In this document: positions 1-12,286 of the stretch, piece after piece
How the letters are laid out: each line of letters starts with the position of its first letter
How positions within the stretch are numbered: position 1 is the stretch's first letter
The notes under the pieces: model-generated
What the model was told of the DNA's origin: nothing
The model's database searches: none
Seen by the model: only the letters and a program-made list of their open reading frames with translations
Position numbers and translations under genes: made by a program
Source: Haliclystus octoradiatus
Lineage: Eukaryota > Cnidaria > Staurozoa > Stauromedusae > Haliclystidae
Assembly (NCBI GenBank): GCA_916610825.1
Contig: CAKAJK010000007.1
Coordinates: forward strand, 310,001 to 374,000
Length of the DNA: 64,000 nucleotides
Reading direction: 5' to 3'

Positions 1-27
1 TCAAAACTGTACATTTTAAACTTTTGA
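1..27 (+). repeat. Partial B half cut by the left window edge
   Basis: These 27 bases are the last part of a B half, ending attttaaacttttga, so the array continues to the left of the window. Confidence 0.97.
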
Positions 28-172
28 GAACATTATTCTTGTTCAGAATTTTGCACTGATTCCAAATATACTATTTGTGAAATGATTGATCAACTCTAAC
101 TCGAGTAATTCGTGTTTGAAGATTTCCTTTGTTTAAAGTTGAAAATTTGAAACTGTTAAATAGAAGTTTTGA
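28..172 (+). repeat. Reference A half (145 bp) of the 299-bp monomer
   Basis: First complete A half, starting gaacattattcttg and ending agaagttttga. Positions 7-25 and 27-55 are identical to the same positions of the B half, and both halves carry tataactcgag at positions 68-78. It holds a CTCGAG (XhoI) hexamer and the palindrome ttgatcaa. Sites that vary between copies are ttcagaattttgc or ttcaaaattttgc; gatcaact, gctcaact or gctcagct; ctctaac or ctataac; taattcgtg or taattagtg; tttcctttg or tttcccttg; and agaagttt, agaggttt or agaaattt. About 27% G+C by hand count. Confidence 0.95.
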
Positions 173-326
173 ATACAATATTCTTGTTCAGAATTTTTCA
201 CTGATTCCAAATATACTATTTGTGAAACGATTACGCCATTATAACTCGAGAAATTCTTGTTTTAGTTTGACGTACAAAACTTTGTTAAAATTCGAAATTT
301 CAAAACTGTACATTTTAAACTTTTGA
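173..326 (+). repeat. Reference B half (154 bp) of the 299-bp monomer
   Basis: First complete B half, starting atacaatattcttg and ending attttaaacttttga. It matches half A at about 78 of the first 90 positions, then diverges and is 9 bp longer, so A and B look like paralogous halves of an old roughly 150-bp repeat. Variable sites are ttcagaattttt, ttcaaaattttt or ttcaggattttt; tttcactg or tttttactg; cgattacgcc, cgattaagcc or cggttacgcc; ctcgag or ctcggg; gacgtac or gacatac; cgaaatttc or cgaaaattc; and gtacattttaaac, gtgcattttaaac or gtacatttttaac. About 26% G+C by hand count. Confidence 0.95.
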
Positions 327-1522
327 GAACATTATTCTTGTTCAGAATTTTGCACTGATTCCAAATATACTATTTGTGAAATGATTGATCAACTATAACT
401 CGAGTAATTCGTGTTTGAAGATTTCCTTTGTTTAAAGTTGAAAATTTGAAACTGTTAAATAGAAGTTTTGAATACAATATTCTTGTTCAGAATTTTTCAC
501 TGATTCCAAATATACTATTTGTGAAACGATTACGCCATTATAACTCGGGAATTTCTTGTTTTAGTTTGACGTACAAAACTTTGTTAAAATTCGAAATTTC
601 AAAACTGTGCATTTTAAACTTTTGAGAACATTATTCTTGTTCAGAATTTTGCACTGATTCCAAATATACTATTTGTGAAATGATTGCTCAACTATAACTC
701 GAGTAATTAGTGTTTGAAGATTTCCCTTGTTTAAAGTTGAAAATTTGAAACTGTTAAATAGAAGTTTTGAATACAATATTCTTGTTCAAAATTTTTCACT
801 GATTCCAAATATACTATTTGTGAAACGATTAAGCCATTATAACTCGGGAAATTCTTGTTTTAGTTTGACGTACAAAACTTTGTTAAAATTCGAAAATTCA
901 AAACTGTACATTTTTAACTTTTGAGAACATTATTCTTGTTCAAAATTTTGCACTGATTCCAAATATACTATTTGTGAAATGATTGCTCAGCTATAACTCG
1001 AGTAATTCGTGTTTGAAGATTTCCTTTGTTTAAAGTTGAAAATTTGAAACTGTTAAATAGAGGTTTTGAATACAATATTCTTGTTCAGGATTTTTCACTG
1101 ATTCCAAATATACTATTTGTGAAACGATTAAGCCATTATAACTCGGGAAATTCTTGTTTTAGTTTGACGTACAAAACTTTGTTAAAATTCGAAAATTCAA
1201 AACTGTACATTTTTAACTTTTGAGAACATTATTCTTGTTCAAAATTTTGCACTGATTCCAAATATACTATTTGTGAAATGATTGCTCAGCTATAACTCGA
1301 GTAATTCGTGTTTGAAGATTTCCTTTGTTTAAAGTTGAAAATTTGAAACTGTTAAATAGAGGTTTTGAATACAATATTCTTGTTCAGAATTTTTCACTGA
1401 TTCCAAATATACTATTTGTGAAACGATTACGCCATTATAACTCGAGAAATTCTTGTTTTAGTTTGACGTACAAAACTTTGTTAAAATTCGAAATTTCAAA
1501 ACTGTACATTTTAAACTTTTGA

Positions 1523-2120
1523 GAACATTATTCTTGTTCAGAATTTTGCACTGATTCCAAATATACTATTTGTGAAATGATTGATCAACTCTAACTCGAG
1601 TAATTCGTGTTTGAAGATTTCCTTTGTTTAAAGTTGAAAATTTGAAACTGTTAAATAGAAGTTTTGAATACAATATTCTTGTTCAGAATTTTTCACTGAT
1701 TCCAAATATACTATTTGTGAAACGATTACGCCATTATAACTCGAGAAATTCTTGTTTTAGTTTGACGTACAAAACTTTGTTAAAATTCGAAATTTCAAAA
1801 CTGTACATTTTAAACTTTTGAGAACATTATTCTTGTTCAGAATTTTGCACTGATTCCAAATATACTATTTGTGAAATGATTGATCAACTCTAACTCGAGT
1901 AATTCGTGTTTGAAGATTTCCTTTGTTTAAAGTTGAAAATTTGAAACTGTTAAATAGAAGTTTTGAATACAATATTCTTGTTCAGAATTTTTCACTGATT
2001 CCAAATATACTATTTGTGAAACGATTACGCCATTATAACTCGAGAAATTCTTGTTTTAGTTTGACGTACAAAACTTTGTTAAAATTCGAAATTTCAAAAC
2101 TGTACATTTTAAACTTTTGA
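1523..2120 (+). repeat. Two supernumerary type-1 monomers between pentamers
   Basis: Monomers at 1523 and 1822 are type 1 and are followed by another type 1 at 2121. That makes three nearly identical monomers in a row, a simple single-monomer expansion inside the HOR. Confidence 0.9.
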
Positions 2121-3615
2121 GAACATTATTCTTGTTCAGAATTTTGCACTGATTCCAAATATACTATTTGTGAAATGATTGATCAACTCTAACTCGAGTA
2201 ATTCGTGTTTGAAGATTTCCTTTGTTTAAAGTTGAAAATTTGAAACTGTTAAATAGAAGTTTTGAATACAATATTCTTGTTCAGAATTTTTCACTGATTC
2301 CAAATATACTATTTGTGAAACGATTACGCCATTATAACTCGAGAAATTCTTGTTTTAGTTTGACGTACAAAACTTTGTTAAAATTCGAAATTTCAAAACT
2401 GTACATTTTAAACTTTTGAGAACATTATTCTTGTTCAGAATTTTGCACTGATTCCAAATATACTATTTGTGAAATGATTGATCAACTATAACTCGAGTAA
2501 TTCGTGTTTGAAGATTTCCTTTGTTTAAAGTTGAAAATTTGAAACTGTTAAATAGAAGTTTTGAATACAATATTCTTGTTCAGAATTTTTCACTGATTCC
2601 AAATATACTATTTGTGAAACGATTACGCCATTATAACTCGGGAATTTCTTGTTTTAGTTTGACGTACAAAACTTTGTTAAAATTCGAAATTTCAAAACTG
2701 TGCATTTTAAACTTTTGAGAACATTATTCTTGTTCAGAATTTTGCACTGATTCCAAATATACTATTTGTGAAATGATTGCTCAACTATAACTCGAGTAAT
2801 TAGTGTTTGAAGATTTCCCTTGTTTAAAGTTGAAAATTTGAAACTGTTAAATAGAAGTTTTGAATACAATATTCTTGTTCAAAATTTTTCACTGATTCCA
2901 AATATACTATTTGTGAAACGATTAAGCCATTATAACTCGGGAAATTCTTGTTTTAGTTTGACGTACAAAACTTTGTTAAAATTCGAAAATTCAAAACTGT
3001 ACATTTTTAACTTTTGAGAACATTATTCTTGTTCAAAATTTTGCACTGATTCCAAATATACTATTTGTGAAATGATTGCTCAGCTATAACTCGAGTAATT
3101 CGTGTTTGAAGATTTCCTTTGTTTAAAGTTGAAAATTTGAAACTGTTAAATAGAGGTTTTGAATACAATATTCTTGTTCAGGATTTTTCACTGATTCCAA
3201 ATATACTATTTGTGAAACGATTAAGCCATTATAACTCGGGAAATTCTTGTTTTAGTTTGACGTACAAAACTTTGTTAAAATTCGAAAATTCAAAACTGTA
3301 CATTTTTAACTTTTGAGAACATTATTCTTGTTCAAAATTTTGCACTGATTCCAAATATACTATTTGTGAAATGATTGCTCAGCTATAACTCGAGTAATTC
3401 GTGTTTGAAGATTTCCTTTGTTTAAAGTTGAAAATTTGAAACTGTTAAATAGAGGTTTTGAATACAATATTCTTGTTCAGAATTTTTCACTGATTCCAAA
3501 TATACTATTTGTGAAACGATTACGCCATTATAACTCGAGAAATTCTTGTTTTAGTTTGACGTACAAAACTTTGTTAAAATTCGAAATTTCAAAACTGTAC
3601 ATTTTAAACTTTTGA
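2121..3615 (+). repeat. Pentameric HOR copy 2 (1-2-3-4-5)
   Basis: Monomers at 2121, 2420, 2719, 3018 and 3317 repeat the order of copy 1. This is the left end of the long stretch repeated 7,176 bp downstream. Confidence 0.93.
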
Positions 3616-5110
3616 GAACATTATTCTTGTTCAGAATTTTGCACTGATTCCAAATATACTATTTGTGAAATGATTGATCAACTCTAACTCGAGTAATTCG
3701 TGTTTGAAGATTTCCTTTGTTTAAAGTTGAAAATTTGAAACTGTTAAATAGAAATTTTGAATACAATATTCTTGTTCAGAATTTTTCACTGATTCCAAAT
3801 ATACTATTTGTGAAACGATTACGCCATTATAACTCGAGAAATTCTTGTTTTAGTTTGACGTACAAAACTTTGTTAAAATTCGAAATTTCAAAACTGTACA
3901 TTTTAAACTTTTGAGAACATTATTCTTGTTCAGAATTTTGCACTGATTCCAAATATACTATTTGTGAAATGATTGATCAACTATAACTCGAGTAATTCGT
4001 GTTTGAAGATTTCCTTTGTTTAAAGTTGAAAATTTGAAACTGTTAAATAGAAGTTTTGAATACAATATTCTTGTTCAGAATTTTTCACTGATTCCAAATA
4101 TACTATTTGTGAAACGATTACGCCATTATAACTCGGGAATTTCTTGTTTTAGTTTGACGTACAAAACTTTGTTAAAATTCGAAATTTCAAAACTGTGCAT
4201 TTTAAACTTTTGAGAACATTATTCTTGTTCAGAATTTTGCACTGATTCCAAATATACTATTTGTGAAATGATTGCTCAACTATAACTCGAGTAATTAGTG
4301 TTTGAAGATTTCCCTTGTTTAAAGTTGAAAATTTGAAACTGTTAAATAGAAGTTTTGAATACAATATTCTTGTTCAAAATTTTTCACTGATTCCAAATAT
4401 ACTATTTGTGAAACGATTAAGCCATTATAACTCGGGAAATTCTTGTTTTAGTTTGACGTACAAAACTTTGTTAAAATTCGAAAATTCAAAACTGTACATT
4501 TTTAACTTTTGAGAACATTATTCTTGTTCAAAATTTTGCACTGATTCCAAATATACTATTTGTGAAATGATTGCTCAGCTATAACTCGAGTAATTCGTGT
4601 TTGAAGATTTCCTTTGTTTAAAGTTGAAAATTTGAAACTGTTAAATAGAGGTTTTGAATACAATATTCTTGTTCAGGATTTTTCACTGATTCCAAATATA
4701 CTATTTGTGAAACGATTAAGCCATTATAACTCGGGAAATTCTTGTTTTAGTTTGACGTACAAAACTTTGTTAAAATTCGAAAATTCAAAACTGTACATTT
4801 TTAACTTTTGAGAACATTATTCTTGTTCAAAATTTTGCACTGATTCCAAATATACTATTTGTGAAATGATTGCTCAGCTATAACTCGAGTAATTCGTGTT
4901 TGAAGATTTCCTTTGTTTAAAGTTGAAAATTTGAAACTGTTAAATAGAGGTTTTGAATACAATATTCTTGTTCAGAATTTTTCACTGATTCCAAATATAC
5001 TATTTGTGAAACGATTACGCCATTATAACTCGAGAAATTCTTGTTTTAGTTTGACGTACAAAACTTTGTTAAAATTCGAAATTTCAAAACTGTACATTTT
5101 AAACTTTTGA
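3616..5110 (+). repeat. Pentameric HOR copy 3, with agaaattt in its type-1 member
   Basis: Monomers at 3616, 3915, 4214, 4513 and 4812. The first member carries agaaattt instead of agaagttt. That marker recurs only in the monomers at 8699 and 10792, so it labels related copies. Confidence 0.93.
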
Positions 5111-6306
5111 GAACATTATTCTTGTTCAGAATTTTGCACTGATTCCAAATATACTATTTGTGAAATGATTGATCAACTCTAACTCGAGTAATTCGTGTTT
5201 GAAGATTTCCTTTGTTTAAAGTTGAAAATTTGAAACTGTTAAATAGAAGTTTTGAATACAATATTCTTGTTCAGAATTTTTCACTGATTCCAAATATACT
5301 ATTTGTGAAACGATTACGCCATTATAACTCGAGAAATTCTTGTTTTAGTTTGACGTACAAAACTTTGTTAAAATTCGAAATTTCAAAACTGTACATTTTA
5401 AACTTTTGAGAACATTATTCTTGTTCAGAATTTTGCACTGATTCCAAATATACTATTTGTGAAATGATTGATCAACTATAACTCGAGTAATTCGTGTTTG
5501 AAGATTTCCTTTGTTTAAAGTTGAAAATTTGAAACTGTTAAATAGAAGTTTTGAATACAATATTCTTGTTCAGAATTTTTCACTGATTCCAAATATACTA
5601 TTTGTGAAACGATTACGCCATTATAACTCGGGAATTTCTTGTTTTAGTTTGACGTACAAAACTTTGTTAAAATTCGAAATTTCAAAACTGTGCATTTTAA
5701 ACTTTTGAGAACATTATTCTTGTTCAGAATTTTGCACTGATTCCAAATATACTATTTGTGAAATGATTGCTCAACTATAACTCGAGTAATTAGTGTTTGA
5801 AGATTTCCCTTGTTTAAAGTTGAAAATTTGAAACTGTTAAATAGAAGTTTTGAATACAATATTCTTGTTCAAAATTTTTCACTGATTCCAAATATACTAT
5901 TTGTGAAACGATTAAGCCATTATAACTCGGGAAATTCTTGTTTTAGTTTGACGTACAAAACTTTGTTAAAATTCGAAAATTCAAAACTGTACATTTTTAA
6001 CTTTTGAGAACATTATTCTTGTTCAAAATTTTGCACTGATTCCAAATATACTATTTGTGAAATGATTGCTCAGCTATAACTCGAGTAATTCGTGTTTGAA
6101 GATTTCCTTTGTTTAAAGTTGAAAATTTGAAACTGTTAAATAGAGGTTTTGAATACAATATTCTTGTTCAGAATTTTTCACTGATTCCAAATATACTATT
6201 TGTGAAACGATTACGCCATTATAACTCGAGAAATTCTTGTTTTAGTTTGACGTACAAAACTTTGTTAAAATTCGAAATTTCAAAACTGTACATTTTAAAC
6301 TTTTGA
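5111..6306 (+). repeat. Contracted tetramer HOR (1-2-3-5, type 4 absent)
   Basis: Monomers at 5111, 5410, 5709 and 6008 follow the pentamer order but skip type 4. Types 4 and 5 share the same A half, so an exchange within that half would remove exactly one monomer. Confidence 0.9.
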
Positions 6307-7203
6307 GAACATTATTCTTGTTCAGAATTTTGCACTGATTCCAAATATACTATTTGTGAAATGATTGATCAACTATAACTCGAGTAATTCGTGTTTGAAG
6401 ATTTCCCTTGTTTAAAGTTGAAAATTTGAAACTGTTAAATAGAAGTTTTGAATACAATATTCTTGTTCAGAATTTTTCACTGATTCCAAATATACTATTT
6501 GTGAAACGATTAAGCCATTATAACTCGGGAAATTCTTGTTTTAGTTTGACGTACAAAACTTTGTTAAAATTCGAAAATTCAAAACTGTACATTTTTAACT
6601 TTTGAGAACATTATTCTTGTTCAAAATTTTGCACTGATTCCAAATATACTATTTGTGAAATGATTGCTCAGCTATAACTCGAGTAATTCGTGTTTGAAGA
6701 TTTCCTTTGTTTAAAGTTGAAAATTTGAAACTGTTAAATAGAGGTTTTGAATACAATATTCTTGTTCAGAATTTTTCACTGATTCCAAATATACTATTTG
6801 TGAAACGATTACGCCATTATAACTCGAGAAATTCTTGTTTTAGTTTGACGTACAAAACTTTGTTAAAATTCGAAATTTCAAAACTGTACATTTTAAACTT
6901 TTGAGAACATTATTCTTGTTCAGAATTTTGCACTGATTCCAAATATACTATTTGTGAAATAATTGATCAACTATAACTCGAGTAATTCGTGTTTGAAGAT
7001 TTCCTTTGTTTAAAGTTGAAAATTTGAAACTGTTAAATAGAAGTTTTGAATACAATATTCTTGTTCAGAATTTTTCACTGATTCCAAATATACTATTTGT
7101 GAAACGATTACGCCATTATAACTCGGGAAATTCTTGTTTTAGTTTGACGTACAAAACTTTGTTAAAATTCGAAATTTCAAAACTGTACATTTTTAACTTT
7201 TGA
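6307..7203 (+). repeat. Three monomers of types 3-5-6
   Basis: Monomers at 6307, 6606 and 6905. The type-6 monomer has the private change tgaaataatt (G to A at 6961), which reappears at 14137 in the long duplication. Confidence 0.9.
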
Positions 7204-8698
7204 GAACATTATTCTTGTTCAAAATTTTGCACTGATTCCAAATATACTATTTGTGAAATGATTGATCAACTCTAACTCGAGTAATTCGTGTTTGAAGATT
7301 TCCTTTGTTTAAAGTTGAAAATTTGAAACTGTTAAATAGAAGTTTTGAATACAATATTCTTGTTCAGAATTTTTCACTGATTCCAAATATACTATTTGTG
7401 AAACGATTACGCCATTATAACTCGAGAAATTCTTGTTTTAGTTTGACGTACAAAACTTTGTTAAAATTCGAAATTTCAAAACTGTACATTTTAAACTTTT
7501 GAGAACATTATTCTTGTTCAGAATTTTGCACTGATTCCAAATATACTATTTGTGAAATGATTGATCAACTATAACTCGAGTAATTCGTGTTTGAAGATTT
7601 CCTTTGTTTAAAGTTGAAAATTTGAAACTGTTAAATAGAAGTTTTGAATACAATATTCTTGTTCAGAATTTTTCACTGATTCCAAATATACTATTTGTGA
7701 AACGATTACGCCATTATAACTCGGGAATTTCTTGTTTTAGTTTGACGTACAAAACTTTGTTAAAATTCGAAATTTCAAAACTGTGCATTTTAAACTTTTG
7801 AGAACATTATTCTTGTTCAGAATTTTGCACTGATTCCAAATATACTATTTGTGAAATGATTGCTCAACTATAACTCGAGTAATTAGTGTTTGAAGATTTC
7901 CCTTGTTTAAAGTTGAAAATTTGAAACTGTTAAATAGAAGTTTTGAATACAATATTCTTGTTCAAAATTTTTCACTGATTCCAAATATACTATTTGTGAA
8001 ACGATTAAGCCATTATAACTCGGGAAATTCTTGTTTTAGTTTGACGTACAAAACTTTGTTAAAATTCGAAAATTCAAAACTGTACATTTTTAACTTTTGA
8101 GAACATTATTCTTGTTCAAAATTTTGCACTGATTCCAAATATACTATTTGTGAAATGATTGCTCAGCTATAACTCGAGTAATTCGTGTTTGAAGATTTCC
8201 TTTGTTTAAAGTTGAAAATTTGAAACTGTTAAATAGAGGTTTTGAATACAATATTCTTGTTCAGGATTTTTCACTGATTCCAAATATACTATTTGTGAAA
8301 CGATTAAGCCATTATAACTCGGGAAATTCTTGTTTTAGTTTGACGTACAAAACTTTGTTAAAATTCGAAAATTCAAAACTGTACATTTTTAACTTTTGAG
8401 AACATTATTCTTGTTCAAAATTTTGCACTGATTCCAAATATACTATTTGTGAAATGATTGCTCAGCTATAACTCGAGTAATTCGTGTTTGAAGATTTCCT
8501 TTGTTTAAAGTTGAAAATTTGAAACTGTTAAATAGAGGTTTTGAATACAATATTCTTGTTCAGAATTTTTCACTGATTCCAAATATACTATTTGTGAAAC
8601 GATTACGCCATTATAACTCGAGAAATTCTTGTTTTAGTTTGACGTACAAAACTTTGTTAAAATTCGAAATTTCAAAACTGTACATTTTAAACTTTTGA
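7204..8698 (+). repeat. Pentameric HOR copy 4 (1-2-3-4-5)
   Basis: Monomers at 7204, 7503, 7802, 8101 and 8400. Its first A half has ttcaaaattttgc rather than ttcagaattttgc, because the preceding monomer is type 6 rather than 1 or 5; this marks a recombination junction near 7204-7263. Confidence 0.92.
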
Positions 8699-9296
8699 GA
8701 ACATTATTCTTGTTCAGAATTTTGCACTGATTCCAAATATACTATTTGTGAAATGATTGATCAACTCTAACTCGAGTAATTCGTGTTTGAAGATTTCCTT
8801 TGTTTAAAGTTGAAAATTTGAAACTGTTAAATAGAAATTTTGAATACAATATTCTTGTTCAGAATTTTTCACTGATTCCAAATATACTATTTGTGAAACG
8901 ATTACGCCATTATAACTCGAGAAATTCTTGTTTTAGTTTGACGTACAAAACTTTGTTAAAATTCGAAATTTCAAAACTGTACATTTTAAACTTTTGAGAA
9001 CATTATTCTTGTTCAGAATTTTGCACTGATTCCAAATATACTATTTGTGAAATGATTGATCAACTATAACTCGAGTAATTCGTGTTTGAAGATTTCCTTT
9101 GTTTAAAGTTGAAAATTTGAAACTGTTAAATAGAAGTTTTGAATACAATATTCTTGTTCAGAATTTTTCACTGATTCCAAATATACTATTTGTGAAACGA
9201 TTACGCCATTATAACTCGGGAATTTCTTGTTTTAGTTTGACGTACAAAACTTTGTTAAAATTCGAAATTTCAAAACTGTGCATTTTAAACTTTTGA
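8699..9296 (+). repeat. Truncated HOR: type 1 (agaaattt) and type 2
   Basis: Monomers at 8699 and 8998 begin another pentamer, but the next monomer (9297) returns to type 1. The HOR is cut at a monomer boundary, which is also the left junction of the 7,176-bp-offset duplication. Confidence 0.9.
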
Positions 9297-10791
9297 GAAC
9301 ATTATTCTTGTTCAGAATTTTGCACTGATTCCAAATATACTATTTGTGAAATGATTGATCAACTCTAACTCGAGTAATTCGTGTTTGAAGATTTCCTTTG
9401 TTTAAAGTTGAAAATTTGAAACTGTTAAATAGAAGTTTTGAATACAATATTCTTGTTCAGAATTTTTCACTGATTCCAAATATACTATTTGTGAAACGAT
9501 TACGCCATTATAACTCGAGAAATTCTTGTTTTAGTTTGACGTACAAAACTTTGTTAAAATTCGAAATTTCAAAACTGTACATTTTAAACTTTTGAGAACA
9601 TTATTCTTGTTCAGAATTTTGCACTGATTCCAAATATACTATTTGTGAAATGATTGATCAACTATAACTCGAGTAATTCGTGTTTGAAGATTTCCTTTGT
9701 TTAAAGTTGAAAATTTGAAACTGTTAAATAGAAGTTTTGAATACAATATTCTTGTTCAGAATTTTTCACTGATTCCAAATATACTATTTGTGAAACGATT
9801 ACGCCATTATAACTCGGGAATTTCTTGTTTTAGTTTGACGTACAAAACTTTGTTAAAATTCGAAATTTCAAAACTGTGCATTTTAAACTTTTGAGAACAT
9901 TATTCTTGTTCAGAATTTTGCACTGATTCCAAATATACTATTTGTGAAATGATTGCTCAACTATAACTCGAGTAATTAGTGTTTGAAGATTTCCCTTGTT
10001 TAAAGTTGAAAATTTGAAACTGTTAAATAGAAGTTTTGAATACAATATTCTTGTTCAAAATTTTTCACTGATTCCAAATATACTATTTGTGAAACGATTA
10101 AGCCATTATAACTCGGGAAATTCTTGTTTTAGTTTGACGTACAAAACTTTGTTAAAATTCGAAAATTCAAAACTGTACATTTTTAACTTTTGAGAACATT
10201 ATTCTTGTTCAAAATTTTGCACTGATTCCAAATATACTATTTGTGAAATGATTGCTCAGCTATAACTCGAGTAATTCGTGTTTGAAGATTTCCTTTGTTT
10301 AAAGTTGAAAATTTGAAACTGTTAAATAGAGGTTTTGAATACAATATTCTTGTTCAGGATTTTTCACTGATTCCAAATATACTATTTGTGAAACGATTAA
10401 GCCATTATAACTCGGGAAATTCTTGTTTTAGTTTGACGTACAAAACTTTGTTAAAATTCGAAAATTCAAAACTGTACATTTTTAACTTTTGAGAACATTA
10501 TTCTTGTTCAAAATTTTGCACTGATTCCAAATATACTATTTGTGAAATGATTGCTCAGCTATAACTCGAGTAATTCGTGTTTGAAGATTTCCTTTGTTTA
10601 AAGTTGAAAATTTGAAACTGTTAAATAGAGGTTTTGAATACAATATTCTTGTTCAGAATTTTTCACTGATTCCAAATATACTATTTGTGAAACGATTACG
10701 CCATTATAACTCGAGAAATTCTTGTTTTAGTTTGACGTACAAAACTTTGTTAAAATTCGAAATTTCAAAACTGTACATTTTAAACTTTTGA
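9297..10791 (+). repeat. Pentameric HOR copy 5 (1-2-3-4-5)
   Basis: Monomers at 9297, 9596, 9895, 10194 and 10493. It corresponds to copy 2 (2121-3615) shifted by 7,176 bp. Confidence 0.93.
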
Positions 10792-12286
10792 GAACATTAT
10801 TCTTGTTCAGAATTTTGCACTGATTCCAAATATACTATTTGTGAAATGATTGATCAACTCTAACTCGAGTAATTCGTGTTTGAAGATTTCCTTTGTTTAA
10901 AGTTGAAAATTTGAAACTGTTAAATAGAAATTTTGAATACAATATTCTTGTTCAGAATTTTTCACTGATTCCAAATATACTATTTGTGAAACGATTACGC
11001 CATTATAACTCGAGAAATTCTTGTTTTAGTTTGACGTACAAAACTTTGTTAAAATTCGAAATTTCAAAACTGTACATTTTAAACTTTTGAGAACATTATT
11101 CTTGTTCAGAATTTTGCACTGATTCCAAATATACTATTTGTGAAATGATTGATCAACTATAACTCGAGTAATTCGTGTTTGAAGATTTCCTTTGTTTAAA
11201 GTTGAAAATTTGAAACTGTTAAATAGAAGTTTTGAATACAATATTCTTGTTCAGAATTTTTCACTGATTCCAAATATACTATTTGTGAAACGATTACGCC
11301 ATTATAACTCGGGAATTTCTTGTTTTAGTTTGACGTACAAAACTTTGTTAAAATTCGAAATTTCAAAACTGTGCATTTTAAACTTTTGAGAACATTATTC
11401 TTGTTCAGAATTTTGCACTGATTCCAAATATACTATTTGTGAAATGATTGCTCAACTATAACTCGAGTAATTAGTGTTTGAAGATTTCCCTTGTTTAAAG
11501 TTGAAAATTTGAAACTGTTAAATAGAAGTTTTGAATACAATATTCTTGTTCAAAATTTTTCACTGATTCCAAATATACTATTTGTGAAACGATTAAGCCA
11601 TTATAACTCGGGAAATTCTTGTTTTAGTTTGACGTACAAAACTTTGTTAAAATTCGAAAATTCAAAACTGTACATTTTTAACTTTTGAGAACATTATTCT
11701 TGTTCAAAATTTTGCACTGATTCCAAATATACTATTTGTGAAATGATTGCTCAGCTATAACTCGAGTAATTCGTGTTTGAAGATTTCCTTTGTTTAAAGT
11801 TGAAAATTTGAAACTGTTAAATAGAGGTTTTGAATACAATATTCTTGTTCAGGATTTTTCACTGATTCCAAATATACTATTTGTGAAACGATTAAGCCAT
11901 TATAACTCGGGAAATTCTTGTTTTAGTTTGACGTACAAAACTTTGTTAAAATTCGAAAATTCAAAACTGTACATTTTTAACTTTTGAGAACATTATTCTT
12001 GTTCAAAATTTTGCACTGATTCCAAATATACTATTTGTGAAATGATTGCTCAGCTATAACTCGAGTAATTCGTGTTTGAAGATTTCCTTTGTTTAAAGTT
12101 GAAAATTTGAAACTGTTAAATAGAGGTTTTGAATACAATATTCTTGTTCAGAATTTTTCACTGATTCCAAATATACTATTTGTGAAACGATTACGCCATT
12201 ATAACTCGAGAAATTCTTGTTTTAGTTTGACGTACAAAACTTTGTTAAAATTCGAAATTTCAAAACTGTACATTTTAAACTTTTGA
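10792..12286 (+). repeat. Pentameric HOR copy 6, with the agaaattt marker
   Basis: Monomers at 10792, 11091, 11390, 11689 and 11988. It corresponds to copy 3 (3616-5110) shifted by 7,176 bp and shares its agaaattt variant. Confidence 0.93.

Larger units (their letters stand above)
28..1522 (+). repeat. Pentameric HOR copy 1 (types 1-2-3-4-5)
   Basis: Five consecutive 299-bp monomers starting at 28, 327, 626, 925 and 1224 carry the ordered diagnostic variants of types 1 to 5. It is the first complete 1,495-bp higher-order unit. Confidence 0.93.

Noticed and set aside
28..172. Short palindromes (ttgatcaa, CTCGAG, ttcgaa, tgtaca) as operators or terminators
   Set aside because: They are short, recur in every unit, and are expected by chance in AT-rich sequence. 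No promoter or transcript accompanies them.
129..326. 65-codon open frame recurring in most monomers (same frame position, ending at the TGA that closes the B half)
   Set aside because: It begins at TTG and has no in-frame ATG in the usual copies. Diagnostic variants change residues freely, and D monomers with a frameshift were amplified to ten copies. The frame persists only because the repeat is homogenised. Not a gene.
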